A stretch of DNA of 64,000 nucleotides from Sphaerotilus natans (GCF_900156335.1 NZ_FTMZ01000005.1:124001-188000), one strand, 5' to 3'; positions 8,470-16,611 are shown, counted from the first letter of the stretch. Translations and numbers: made by a program. Notes: generated by a model not told the origin, from the letters alone.

Positions 8470-9092
8470 GCCTGCTCCCGCCACGCGGCCAGCCCCAGCA
8501 AATCGACGGTACGGGTGCCTTCTGTCAAGCGGCGCATAAACTCGGCTTCCTTGTCTGCGCGGATCTGCGCGGCAGACATGACGCGAGCGACATCGGCCAT
8601 GGGCACCACCACCACGCCGTCGTCGTCCGCCACCACCAGGTCGCCCACGCTCACCGGAACGCCAGTGATCTGGATGGATTGACCGACCGAGGGCACACTG
8701 GCCTTGATCGTGCCGCGAACCGAGATGCCGCGGGCAAACACCGGAAAGCCCCAGCGGGCCAAGGCAGCCACATCGCGCACGCCTCCGTCGATCACCAGGC
8801 CGGTGATGCCGGCGGCCTCGGCCGCCACCGTCAGCACTTCGCCCCAATAGCCGGCCACGAAGTTTTCGGCCGTGACCACCAGCACGCTGCCACGCGGGGC
8901 GCGCTCCACCGCCAGGTGGATGGCCAGGTTGTCACCTGGGGCGCAATGCACCGGGTAGGCCGGGCCAGCCACCGCCGCGCCGGCCCAGACGGGACGAATC
9001 GCGGGGTCCACCGAACAGGGCAGGCACGAGGCCTCGTACAGGGTGGAGGTGCCCAGCTTCAGGGCTTGCTCATGGAGGTTCGACGGGCTCAT
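8466..9092 (-). CDS. RraA/HMG-aldolase-like protein, paralogue 3
   Basis: A 208-residue protein of the RraA-like fold (4-hydroxy-4-methyl-2-oxoglutarate aldolase/RNase E inhibitor superfamily). The superfamily signature is present as GLVIDGGVRDVAALARWGFP, with a Glu exactly 20 residues before the Arg-Asp pair (E-X20-R-D), where the other two paralogues have Asp. It ends with a helical tail. Third gene of the operon, overlapping its neighbours by 4 nt on both sides. It is the most divergent of the three paralogues here, and its activity (aldolase, decarboxylase or structural subunit) cannot be told. Confidence 0.85.
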   Translation of the reverse strand: MSPSNLHEQALKLGTSTLYEASCLPCSVDPAIRPVWAGAAVAGPAYPVHCAPGDNLAIHLAVERAPRGSVLVVTAENFVAGYWGEVLTVAAEAAGITGLVIDGGVRDVAALARWGFPVFARGISVRGTIKASVPSVGQSIQITGVPVSVGDLVVADDDGVVVVPMADVARVMSAAQIRADKEAEFMRRLTEGTRTVDLLGLAAWREQA

Positions 9093-9754
9093 GCGGACCT
9101 TGTTTGCAGTTGGTGGTAGCCCTGCTGGGCACGGGCTTGTCCGAGCGTCATGCCTGAGGCGATGAGGGCACGAATGCGCGACTCCGCCGCTTCGATCCGG
9201 TGTGCGGTCTCTGCGACTTCGCGGGCACGCCCGCGCGGGACCACCACCACGCCGTTGGCATCGGCCACCACGATGTCCCGCGCCACGACCCGTGCCGTGC
9301 CGATGGACACCGGCCCGTTGACAGCCACCACCTCGACGCGGTCCTTGCCCGTGCGCATGAAGCGTCCGCGCGTGTAGAGGCGATAGCCGTCGCCCAGGGC
9401 CTTGCCCACGTCGCGGCACACGCCGTCGATGACCGTGCCCGCGATGCCGCGCAGGCCGGCGTACTGGGTCATGATGTCGCCCCAGACCGTGCAGTCCGTG
9501 CGGCCGCCGTTGTCGATGACGACCACGTCACCGGGCGCCACGTCGTCGATGAAGTCGCCGACGGTGCCAGCCGGCTGGCCGCAGCTGACATATTGGACGG
9601 TGAATGCCGGGCCCACGACCGTGCCGGCGTAGTTGTCCAACGGCGCAATGCCCAGACATTGGCCGGGGATTCCTAGCTTGTCCATGGCGTCCGAAACGCC
9701 TGGGGTGTCCAGACCCTCGAAGAGGGCGACCAGTTCCTTGTCCTGCGCGTTCAT
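9089..9754 (-). CDS. RraA/HMG-aldolase-like protein, paralogue 2
   Basis: A 221-residue member of the same family. It contains DTPGVSDAMDKLG at the start and DIMTQYAGLRGIAGTVIDG followed by CRD, giving the D-X20-R-D arrangement expected for the metal and pyruvate-enolate site of HMG/CHA aldolases. DNGGRTDCTVWGD lies just before. Starts at an ATG overlapping the upstream paralogue by 4 nt. Probably cleaves a 4-hydroxy-2-oxo acid to pyruvate plus a second carbonyl compound, by family knowledge. Confidence 0.87.
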   Translation of the reverse strand: MNAQDKELVALFEGLDTPGVSDAMDKLGIPGQCLGIAPLDNYAGTVVGPAFTVQYVSCGQPAGTVGDFIDDVAPGDVVVIDNGGRTDCTVWGDIMTQYAGLRGIAGTVIDGVCRDVGKALGDGYRLYTRGRFMRTGKDRVEVVAVNGPVSIGTARVVARDIVVADANGVVVVPRGRAREVAETAHRIEAAESRIRALIASGMTLGQARAQQGYHQLQTRSA

Positions 9755-10446
9755 GCCTGTGCTCCCGCCTTGATGGCTTCGAATTCCTTGTCGTGCATCA
9801 CGGCCTCCACCGAGCGGCCGGAGCGCACGGCCTGCACCATGCCGTCCTGACGCCGGGCAATGCGCTCGGCCAGATCCAGAACCTCGGCGATCCGCTGCGC
9901 CGGCACGAAGACCGTGCCGCAGCGGTCGGCGATCACGAAATCACCTTCCGATACCGTCACACCCGCCACCTGGATGGGCTGGCCGGCGTCGAGCTGGACC
10001 ACGCGGTTGCGCGCGCTGACCATGGTTGCGCCTCGGCCATAGACCGGGTAGCCGATCTCTTCGTTGGCCTCGATGTCCCGGCTGAAGCCGTCGATGACGG
10101 TGCCACGAACCCCCTTGACCTTGGCCGCATTGGCCAGGATGTCGCCCCAGCATGAAATGCCATCCATGCCACCCGCGATCACCAGGATGCGGTCATCGGT
10201 GTCGATGGCGGCGATCACCGGCGAGATCAGGTGCACCGTGGGGGCGCTGCCCGTCTTGGGCCCGAGTTGCACGGTGCTGGCGCGCCCGACGATGCGGGAG
10301 CAGGACCAGAGCGGGCGCAGACCCACGGTGGCGCCAGGCAGGGCGAGGAAGTCGAGCGCATCGGAGACCGTGGTGGTGTCCAGGCGCGCCAGGCGCTCAA
10401 GGAACGATGTGGGCATGGCGGTGCAAGCAGTGGTGTGTGACGCCAC
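9751..10446 (-). CDS. RraA/HMG-aldolase-like protein, paralogue 1
   Basis: First gene of the operon, 231 residues when started at the GTG at 10446; an ATG at 10416 (MPTSFLERLARLDTTTV) is a credible alternative since neither has a strong ribosome-binding site. It contains DTTTVSDALDFLALPG, GGMDGISCWGDILANAAK and GTVIDGFSRDIEANEE, giving D-X20-R-D. It lies across 73 nt from a divergent LysR gene with an operator-like palindrome between them. Likely a class II pyruvate aldolase; the paralogues could form hetero-oligomers, which is speculation. Confidence 0.86.
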   Translation of the reverse strand: MASHTTACTAMPTSFLERLARLDTTTVSDALDFLALPGATVGLRPLWSCSRIVGRASTVQLGPKTGSAPTVHLISPVIAAIDTDDRILVIAGGMDGISCWGDILANAAKVKGVRGTVIDGFSRDIEANEEIGYPVYGRGATMVSARNRVVQLDAGQPIQVAGVTVSEGDFVIADRCGTVFVPAQRIAEVLDLAERIARRQDGMVQAVRSGRSVEAVMHDKEFEAIKAGAQA

Positions 10447-10471
10447 TGTCGATCCCGACCATCATTCTGTA

Positions 10472-10490
10472 AATTCCGATCTCAGGAATT
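10472..10490. promoter_or_regulatory. LysR-type operator (T-N11-A palindrome)
   Basis: AATTCC-N7-GGAATT is a perfect inverted repeat midway between the divergent LysR and RraA starts. It contains the T-N11-A core (TCCGATCTCAGGA) typical of LysR sites. It is a likely binding site controlling both directions. Confidence 0.65.
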
Positions 10491-10519
10491 CATCCATACG
10501 CCAAACCTATGGGGCAGAC

Positions 10520-11449
10520 ATGATCAACTTCCGCCTGATGCGCCACCTGTGGTTGTTCCTGGCCGTGGCCGAGGAGCAGAACTTCAGTCGCGCGGCAAAG
10601 CGGCTGGGCATGTCTCAACCTCCGCTGACCGAGCAGATCCAGGTGCTGGAGCAGGCCCTGAAGGCACAGCTTTTTGTGCGCTCCCGACTGGGAGCGCAGC
10701 TCACGCCGGTGGGCCACGCGATCCTGCCGGCGGTGCGCAAGTTCGTGCAGCAGATGGAGCAGCTGGAGTTGGCGGTACGCGAAGCCACCTCGGGCCAGAC
10801 CGGCATGCTGACCATCGGCGCCATCTCCTCGGCCATGCTGGAGGTGTTGCCGGCCTACCTGGATCGATTGCGTGCGACCCAGCCCCGGTTGACGATCTCG
10901 GTGCACGAGATCGACAGCGTCGATGCCGTACCCGCGCTGCGCTCAGGTGACGTGGACCTGGCTTTTGCGCGGCTGGAGGGTGACCTGGGAGCCGATATCC
11001 AGACGATGGCGATGTCTCAGGATAGCCTGGTCGTCGCCCTGCCTGCAGGCCACCGACTTGCAGGCCAGCGTCGCATCGACATGGCGATGCTGGCGGATGA
11101 GGCGTTTGTGATGTTCAGCCGCCGGGTCAGTCCCGTCTATTTCGACCGCATCATCGCCCTCTGTCAGGCCAGTGGCTTCTCGCCTCGAATCTTGCACGAG
11201 GTTCGCAGCGTGACGACGCAGGTGGCTTCGGTCGGGTGCGGGCAAGGCATCGGCCTGGTCCCGGAGTCCTTACGCCGAATGGCACCGAACAACGTGTTGT
11301 TCAAGCCGTTGCTGCAGAAGGTCGAGGTGGTGACGACGGCGGCGGCGTGGCGCAGTGACCTGCTCAACCCGACGCTCACCCTGGCGTTGGCGGAACTGGA
11401 ACCCGCATGCAATCGAAGGCCTCGGAAAACCCGGAGATCTCCCGCGTGA
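10520..11449 (+). CDS. LysR-family regulator of the RraA operon
   Basis: A 309-residue LysR protein. The HTH reads FLAVAEEQNFSRAAKRLG then MSQPPLTEQIQVLEQ, followed by a LysR substrate-binding domain (GMLTIGAISSAMLEVLPAYL onward). The ATG at 10520 starts MINFRLMRHLWLF and fits the family; upstream in-frame codons run through the intergenic operator. Divergent from the three-RraA operon, which it most likely activates in response to a pathway intermediate. The basic C-terminal tail (RRPRKTRRSPA) is unremarkable. Confidence 0.9.
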   Translation: MINFRLMRHLWLFLAVAEEQNFSRAAKRLGMSQPPLTEQIQVLEQALKAQLFVRSRLGAQLTPVGHAILPAVRKFVQQMEQLELAVREATSGQTGMLTIGAISSAMLEVLPAYLDRLRATQPRLTISVHEIDSVDAVPALRSGDVDLAFARLEGDLGADIQTMAMSQDSLVVALPAGHRLAGQRRIDMAMLADEAFVMFSRRVSPVYFDRIIALCQASGFSPRILHEVRSVTTQVASVGCGQGIGLVPESLRRMAPNNVLFKPLLQKVEVVTTAAAWRSDLLNPTLTLALAELEPACNRRPRKTRRSPA

Positions 11450-11461
11450 AAATGAAGCCCC

Positions 11462-12726
11462 ATGACATCCGCCCGCCTCCTCGCCCTGCCCGCACTGCTG
11501 CTGCCGCTGCTCGCCGTGGCACAGATGCCCCCCGACGCTGCGCCCGACGCGGTGCTGCAGTCCTGCCTCTCCGCGCTGCAGCCCGCGGCCCGCACGGCCG
11601 GCGTCGCGTCCGAGACCTGGCGGCAGCACACCGCGGACCTGGCCGCCCTGCCCGAGGTGCTGGACAAGCTCGACCAGCAGCCCGAGTTCCGCACGCCGAT
11701 CTGGGACTACCTGGCAGCGCTGGTCGATGACGAGCGCGCGCGCAGGGCCGGGCCATGCTGGAGCAGCACCGTCCGGTGCTGGACGAGGTGGCGCAGCGCC
11801 ACGGGGTCGACGCGGCCACCGTGGTCGCCGTCTGGGGCGTGGAGAGCAACTTCGGCCAGACCTTCGGCAGCTACCCGCTGGTGCAGTCGCTGGCCACGCT
11901 GTCGTGCCAGGGGCGGCGCCAGGGCTTCTTCCGCGGCGAGCTGTTCGCGGCGCTGCGCATCCTGCAGGCCGGTCATGTCCCGCCGGAGCGGCTGCGCGGC
12001 TCCTGGGCCGGCGCCTTCGGCCACACCCAGTTCATGCCAACCACCTACGAGCGCCTGGCGGTCGACTTCGACGGCGACGGCCGCCGCGACCTGATCGACA
12101 GCGTGCCCGACGCGCTGGCCTCGACCGCCAATTTCTTGGCCCGCGCGGGCTGGAAGGACGGCCTGCCCTGGGGCTTCGAGGTGCGGCTGCCGGAAGGCTT
12201 CTCCACCGAGGGCCAGGGCCGCAAGCTGCGCCAGCCGATGGCACGCTGGCGCGACCTGGGCCTGCGCCGCGCCGACGGCGCGCCGCTGCCAGAGCTCGAT
12301 GCGCCCGCCGGCCTGATGACGCCCGCCGGCCCCCAGGGCCCGGCCTTCCTGGTGACGAAGAACTTCGACGCGATCTACAGCTACAACGCCGCCGAGAGCT
12401 ACGGCCTGGCGATCGCGCACCTGGCCGACCGGCTGCGCGGCGCCGGCCCCTTCGTGACGCCGTGGCCGACCGACGACGCCGGCCTGTCGCGCGCCGAACG
12501 CCGCGAGCTGCAGCAGCTGCTGGCCGCACGCGGCCATGACATCGGCGCGATCGACGGCCTGCTGGGCGAGCGCAGCCGCGCGGCCATCCGCGCCGAGCGC
12601 GGCCGCCTGTTCGGCGAGCGCGCCCCGGACGGCCGCGCCGGCCAGAAGCTGCTGCGCACGCTGCGCGCCGAGGCACTGCTGGCGGCGCCAGAAAGCCCCC
12701 CGGCAGAGGCGCCGATCAGCCGGTGA
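11462..12726 (+). pseudogene. MltB-type lytic transglycosylase, frameshifted
   Basis: Periplasmic murein-cleaving enzyme (SLT_2/MltB family) split into two frames. Part one (11462 to about 11740) encodes a signal peptide, MTSARLLALPALLLPLLAVA, and the N-terminal helices up to WDYLAALVDDERA. Part two, open from about 11745, continues AMLEQHRPVLDEVAQRHG, has the catalytic Glu in VWGVESNFGQT and FGHTQFMPTTYERLAVDFDG, and ends with a peptidoglycan-binding-like repeat (GHDIGAIDGLLGERSRAAIR). The join needs one added base near a GC dinucleotide run at 11734-11743. It may be a real lesion, a phase-variable site or a sequencing error. The 3' end overlaps matB by 11 nt. Confidence 0.8.
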
Positions 12727-14278
12727 ACAGCGCCCGGTGCGCGTCGCGCAGCAGGTTCTTCTGCACCTTGCCCATCGCGTTGCGCGGCAGCTCGGCCACC
12801 ACGAAGGCGCGCTTGGGCACCTTGTAGCCGGCGATCTGCGTCTTGAGCTGCACCACCAGCGCATCGGCATCGAGCGTGGCGCCCACTTTGGGCACGATCA
12901 GCGCGATCACGCCCTCGCCGAAGTCAGGGTGCGGCACGCCGACCACCGCCGACTCGGCCACGCCGGGCATGTCGTTGAGCCAGCCCTCGATCTCGGCCGG
13001 GTAGACGTTGTAGCCGCCGGTAATGATCAGGTCCTTGCTGCGGCCGACGATGGTGAGGTAGCCCTGCGCGTCGAAGCGGCCGACATCGCCGGTCCTGAAC
13101 CAGCGCTCACCCGACGCATCGGCGGTGAACTCCTCGGCGGTCTTCTCCGGCATGCGCCAGTAGCCGCCGAAGACGTTCGGGCCGCGCACCTGCACATGGC
13201 CGATCTCGTCGGCGGCCACCGCGGCGCCGGCGTCGTCGACCACGCGCACGCCCACGCCCGGCAGGGCCGGCCCGACCGTGCCGCCCAGCCGCCGAGGTTC
13301 ATGCTCGCCGGCCTCGGCGCGGCAGGGGTTGGAGGTCAGCATGATCGTCTCGCTCATGCCGTAGCGCTCCAGGATGGTGTGGCCGGTGCGCGCCTGCCAG
13401 TCGCGGAAGGTCTCGATCAGCAGCGGCGCCGAGCCGGAGATGAACAGGCGCATGTTGCGGCAGGCCTCGCGCGTCAGCCCGACCTCCTGCAGCAGCCGCA
13501 CGTAGAGCGTCGGCACGCCCATGAAGACGCTGGCACGCGGCAGGCGCTCGACCACCGCCTTCGGATCGAACTTCGACAGCCACAGCATCTTCGAGCCGTT
13601 GAGCAGCGCGCCGTGGCTGGCGACGAACAGGCCGTGGACATGGAAGATCGGCAGCGCGTGGATCAGCACGTCGCCTTCTCTCCAGTCCCAGAAGTCCTTG
13701 AGCATCTGCGCGTTGGACAGCAGGTTGCCGTGGCTGAGCATCGCGCCCTTGCTGCGGCCGGTGGTGCCGGAGGTGTAGAGGATCGCGGCCAGGTCGTCGG
13801 CCGACTTCGGCGCGATCTCGTGGGTGTCGGGGAAATGCGCGGCGCGGTCGAGCAGCGTGCCGGTGCGGTCGTCGTTGAGCGTGAAGACATGCGCCACGCC
13901 CTTCTGGAAGGCGAGCTGGCTGATCCACGGGAAGTTCCGGCCCGCGCAGACCACCACCGCGGGCTCGGCGTTGCCGATGAAGTAGTCCAGCTCGGCCGCC
14001 TGATAGGCGGTGTTGAGCGGCAGGTAGACCAGCCCCGCGCGCAGCGTCGCCAGATAGAGCATCAGCGCCTCGACCGACTTCTCGGTGTGCGCGGCCACCC
14101 GGCTGCCGGCCGGGATCTCCAGCGACTGCAGCAGGTTGGCCAGCATCGCGGTGGCGCGGTCGAGGTCGCGCCAGGAATAATCCAGGCCGCTGTCGGTCTC
14201 GATCGCGATCGCGTCGAGGTCGGCGGGAAAGGCGGCGCGCAGGGCGGCGAAGAGGTTGGGGTTGGCGGCGGGGCTCAT
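12716..14278 (-). CDS. matB: Malonyl-CoA synthetase (acyl-CoA ligase, MatB type)
   Basis: ANL-superfamily ligase, 520 residues, that activates malonate to malonyl-CoA with ATP. Visible are the P-loop-like YTSGTTGRSKGAMLSHGN, PIFHVHGLFVA, the A5 motif ERYGMSETIML, the A7 hinge WFRTGDVGRFD and the C-terminal catalytic Lys in PRNAMGKVQKN. The HVHGLFVA and ERYGMSE segments are characteristic of MatB-like enzymes. Downstream of a crotonase gene on the same strand, with which it probably forms an operon. Specificity for malonate over methylmalonate cannot be settled here. Confidence 0.85.
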   Translation of the reverse strand: MSPAANPNLFAALRAAFPADLDAIAIETDSGLDYSWRDLDRATAMLANLLQSLEIPAGSRVAAHTEKSVEALMLYLATLRAGLVYLPLNTAYQAAELDYFIGNAEPAVVVCAGRNFPWISQLAFQKGVAHVFTLNDDRTGTLLDRAAHFPDTHEIAPKSADDLAAILYTSGTTGRSKGAMLSHGNLLSNAQMLKDFWDWREGDVLIHALPIFHVHGLFVASHGALLNGSKMLWLSKFDPKAVVERLPRASVFMGVPTLYVRLLQEVGLTREACRNMRLFISGSAPLLIETFRDWQARTGHTILERYGMSETIMLTSNPCRAEAGEHEPRRLGGTVGPALPGVGVRVVDDAGAAVAADEIGHVQVRGPNVFGGYWRMPEKTAEEFTADASGERWFRTGDVGRFDAQGYLTIVGRSKDLIITGGYNVYPAEIEGWLNDMPGVAESAVVGVPHPDFGEGVIALIVPKVGATLDADALVVQLKTQIAGYKVPKRAFVVAELPRNAMGKVQKNLLRDAHRALFTG

Positions 14279-14292
14279 GGGGCGGCGGGCGT

Positions 14293-14318
14293 GGATCCCC
14301 GCCTGCGCGGGGATGACG
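14293..14318. repeat. REP-like palindrome, isolated copy
   Basis: The core ATCCCCGCCTGCGCGGGGAT forms an 8-bp stem with a 4-nt loop and is followed by GACGG. This is the pattern of the dispersed CCCGC...GCGGG-ATGACG elements seen again at 45741-45817 and 56914-56940. It lies between the crotonase and matB genes. Confidence 0.7.
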
Positions 14319-14365
14319 GAGGTGATGGGGGAATCAGGCGCCAGAAGACTCAGGGGCCAGAAAAC

Positions 14366-15175
14366 TCAGGCGCCGGTGAACTTCGGGGGGCGCTTCTCGA
14401 TGAAGGCGGCGATGCCCTCGCGGTGGTCGGGGCCGCTGGCGTAGGCGGCGAGCTGCTGGCGCTGCGCCTCGGAGAAGCAGAACTGCGGCGCGACCAGGCG
14501 TAGCGCCTGCTTGTTCAGGCGCGCGGCACGCGGGGCGCCGGCGGCGATGCGCCGCGCGGTGGCCTCGGCCTCCGGTGCGACCTCCTCGTCGGGCATCACC
14601 CGCTGCACCAGGCCGCGCTGCAGCGCGACCTCGGCCTCCAGCAGCCGCGCCTCCAGCAGGATCTCGGCGGCGGTGGCCAGCCCGGCCACCCGCGCCACGC
14701 CCGCGAGCTCGTCGATCGCCATCGGGAAGCCCAGCCGGGCGATCGGCGCGCCGAAGCGGCTCGAGCGCCCGGCGATGCGGATGTCGCACTGGCAGGCGAT
14801 CTCCAGCCCGCCGCCGACGCAGGCGCGCTCGATCTGCGCCACCAGCGGGATGTCGCAGCGGTACATCGCGTCGAGCGCCGGGGCGACGATGTTCTCGTGG
14901 AAGTCGCGCACCGTCTCCGGCGCGAAGCGGAAGGCCGGGAACTCCTCGATGTCGCCGCCGGAGACGAAGGTGCCGCCCTCGCCGCGCACGATCACGCAGC
15001 GCAGGTCGGGCTCGCGCGCGTCCAGGCCCTCGAAGATCTGGCGCAGCTCGCGCCACATCGCGACGTTGACGGCATTGAGCTTGCCCGGGTTGGACAGGGT
15101 GAGCACCGCCACGCCGGACAGCGTGGCGTGGGGTTCGAGGCGGACGGCGGACGCGGCCAGGGCCGGGGCATTCAT
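14366..15175 (-). CDS. Enoyl-CoA hydratase/isomerase-family (crotonase) protein
   Basis: A 269-residue crotonase-fold protein acting on an acyl-CoA. The oxyanion-hole motif GGDIEEFPAF and the ACVGGGLEIACQCDIRIAG segment are present, so the first catalytic Glu position is kept. In the segment aligned with GQPEILLG of true hydratases it reads GAPIARLG, so the second catalytic Glu is replaced by Ile. It may therefore be a decarboxylase, isomerase or thioesterase-like member rather than a hydratase. It lies 87 nt upstream of matB on the same strand, suggesting a malonyl- or methylmalonyl-CoA substrate. Confidence 0.82.
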   Translation of the reverse strand: MNAPALAASAVRLEPHATLSGVAVLTLSNPGKLNAVNVAMWRELRQIFEGLDAREPDLRCVIVRGEGGTFVSGGDIEEFPAFRFAPETVRDFHENIVAPALDAMYRCDIPLVAQIERACVGGGLEIACQCDIRIAGRSSRFGAPIARLGFPMAIDELAGVARVAGLATAAEILLEARLLEAEVALQRGLVQRVMPDEEVAPEAEATARRIAAGAPRAARLNKQALRLVAPQFCFSEAQRQQLAAYASGPDHREGIAAFIEKRPPKFTGA

Positions 15176-15277
15176 GCGGGAGACTCTCCAGGACAGGACA
15201 GATGCGCGGGCATCGGGGGCGACGATGCTAGGCCGGCTCGCTGACCGCAGGCTTGAGCGCCGGGCGGGCTGGCCGCC

Positions 15278-16021
15278 TCACTTCAGCGCATCCCACAGCA
15301 GCTTGACCCCGGTCAGGAACATGCCCCACTGCACCAGCCGGTAGAACCAGCGCGGCGAGACATGCTTCGTCGCCTGGATGCCGATCAGCACGCCGGCGGC
15401 GGCCACCGGCATCAGCACCGCCGAGGTGGCGAGCTGCCCGCCGTCGATCAGGCCGAGCAGGCCGTAGGGCCCCCACTTGGCAGCATTGATCGCGGCAAAG
15501 AACACCGCCGAGGTGCCGGCGTAGGCCAGCGGCGCCATGTGGCGCGGCAGCAGCGCCATCACGATCGGCGGGCCGCCGCTGTGCGCGATGAAGCTGGTGA
15601 AGCCGGAGGTCAGCGCCAGCGCGCCGCTGGCCGCAGCGCTGGGCGGCGCGGCATCGGCCCGCGGCGGAAACCTCAGGTTCCAGGCCAGGAAGATCAGCGT
15701 CACCAGGCCGGTCAGCCCGCCCACGAGCTGCGGCGACAGCACGCCGAAGCCGATCCAGCCCAGCACGATGCCGATCAGGCCGGCGGGCAGCAGCTGGCGC
15801 AGCACCGTCCAGTCGGCATGGCGGCGCAGCGTCACCAGGCCCATGACATCGGACAGGCACAGCAGCGGCAGCACCAGCGCGGCGGCCTGCGGCACGCTCA
15901 CGCTCATCGCCAGCAGCGGCGTGGCCAGCGCGCCGATGCCGGAGGCGAAGCCCGACTTGGAGATGCCCACCAGCAGCGCCGCCGGCACCGCGACGGCGTA
16001 GAACGCCGGATCGGTGATCAC
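15278..16021 (-). CDS. TauE/SafE-family membrane permease
   Basis: A 247-residue integral membrane protein with about eight hydrophobic segments and the family motifs GISKSGFASGIGALATPLLA and SGFTSFIAHSGGPPIVMALL. Family members move sulfite, sulfonates or other small organic anions. It starts at a GTG that overlaps the nitroreductase stop by 4 nt, so the two are translationally coupled. Substrate is unknown; the nearby malonate genes are the only hint. Confidence 0.85.
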   Translation of the reverse strand: MITDPAFYAVAVPAALLVGISKSGFASGIGALATPLLAMSVSVPQAAALVLPLLCLSDVMGLVTLRRHADWTVLRQLLPAGLIGIVLGWIGFGVLSPQLVGGLTGLVTLIFLAWNLRFPPRADAAPPSAAASGALALTSGFTSFIAHSGGPPIVMALLPRHMAPLAYAGTSAVFFAAINAAKWGPYGLLGLIDGGQLATSAVLMPVAAAGVLIGIQATKHVSPRWFYRLVQWGMFLTGVKLLWDALK

Positions 16022-16611
16022 AGGATGCGGCAGGCGTCGTCGAAGTCCAGGCGGGCCGCGCGCGGGCGCAGGCCGGCGGGGTCGCCGTGGCCGAGGTTGC
16101 ACACCAGCAGCGTCTTCACCGCGGTGCCGCCCCAGAAGGCCGCGTCGACGCCAGCGGCGTCGAAGCCGGCCATCGGACCGCAGTCCAGGCCCAGCGAGCG
16201 CGCCGCCAGGATGAAGTAGCCGGTCTGCAGCGTGGCGTTGAAGCGCGCCATGTGCTCGACCTTGGCCGGCTGGCCCTCGAAGGCGGCGGCCGGCACATGC
16301 GGCGCCAGCCGACCCATCGTCGCGGGGAAGTCGAGGTCGGCGCCCAGCACCGCCACCACCGGCGCGGCGGCGGTCTTGGCGCGGTTGCCCTCGGCCATCA
16401 GCGGCAGCAGCGCTGAGCGCGCCTCGGCCGAGACGACGAAGCGCACCCGCAGCGGGCCGCAGTTCATCGCCGTCGGCGCCCATTTCAGGCGGTCGTGCAG
16501 CGCGCGCAGCAGCTCGGGCGCGACCGGGCGGTCCTGCCAGGCGTTGTGGGTGCGCGCCTCCGAAAAGAGCTGCGCGGAGGTGAGCGTGATCGTTTCGGGC
16601 GAGGTCGTCAT
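16018..16611 (-). CDS. Nitroreductase-family protein (RutE/HadB-like)
   Basis: FMN-dependent NAD(P)H oxidoreductase of 197 residues. The pattern FSEARTHNAWQDRPVAPELL, LKWAPTAMNCGPLRVRFV and the C-terminal LLVCNLGHGD is that of RutE (3-hydroxypropionate/malonic semialdehyde reductase family, 196 residues in E. coli). The ATG at 16611 starts MTTSPETITL; longer starts run into the divergent gene's leader. Coupled to a TauE/SafE permease. Malonic semialdehyde is the family-based guess for its substrate. Confidence 0.82.
   Translation of the reverse strand: MTTSPETITLTSAQLFSEARTHNAWQDRPVAPELLRALHDRLKWAPTAMNCGPLRVRFVVSAEARSALLPLMAEGNRAKTAAAPVVAVLGADLDFPATMGRLAPHVPAAAFEGQPAKVEHMARFNATLQTGYFILAARSLGLDCGPMAGFDAAGVDAAFWGGTAVKTLLVCNLGHGDPAGLRPRAARLDFDDACRIL

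Noticed and set aside
11462-12726. Two separate genes (small exported protein plus soluble transglycosylase)
   Set aside because: Both parts fit one MltB-type protein with conserved text across the break, and the second part would lack any export signal on its own.
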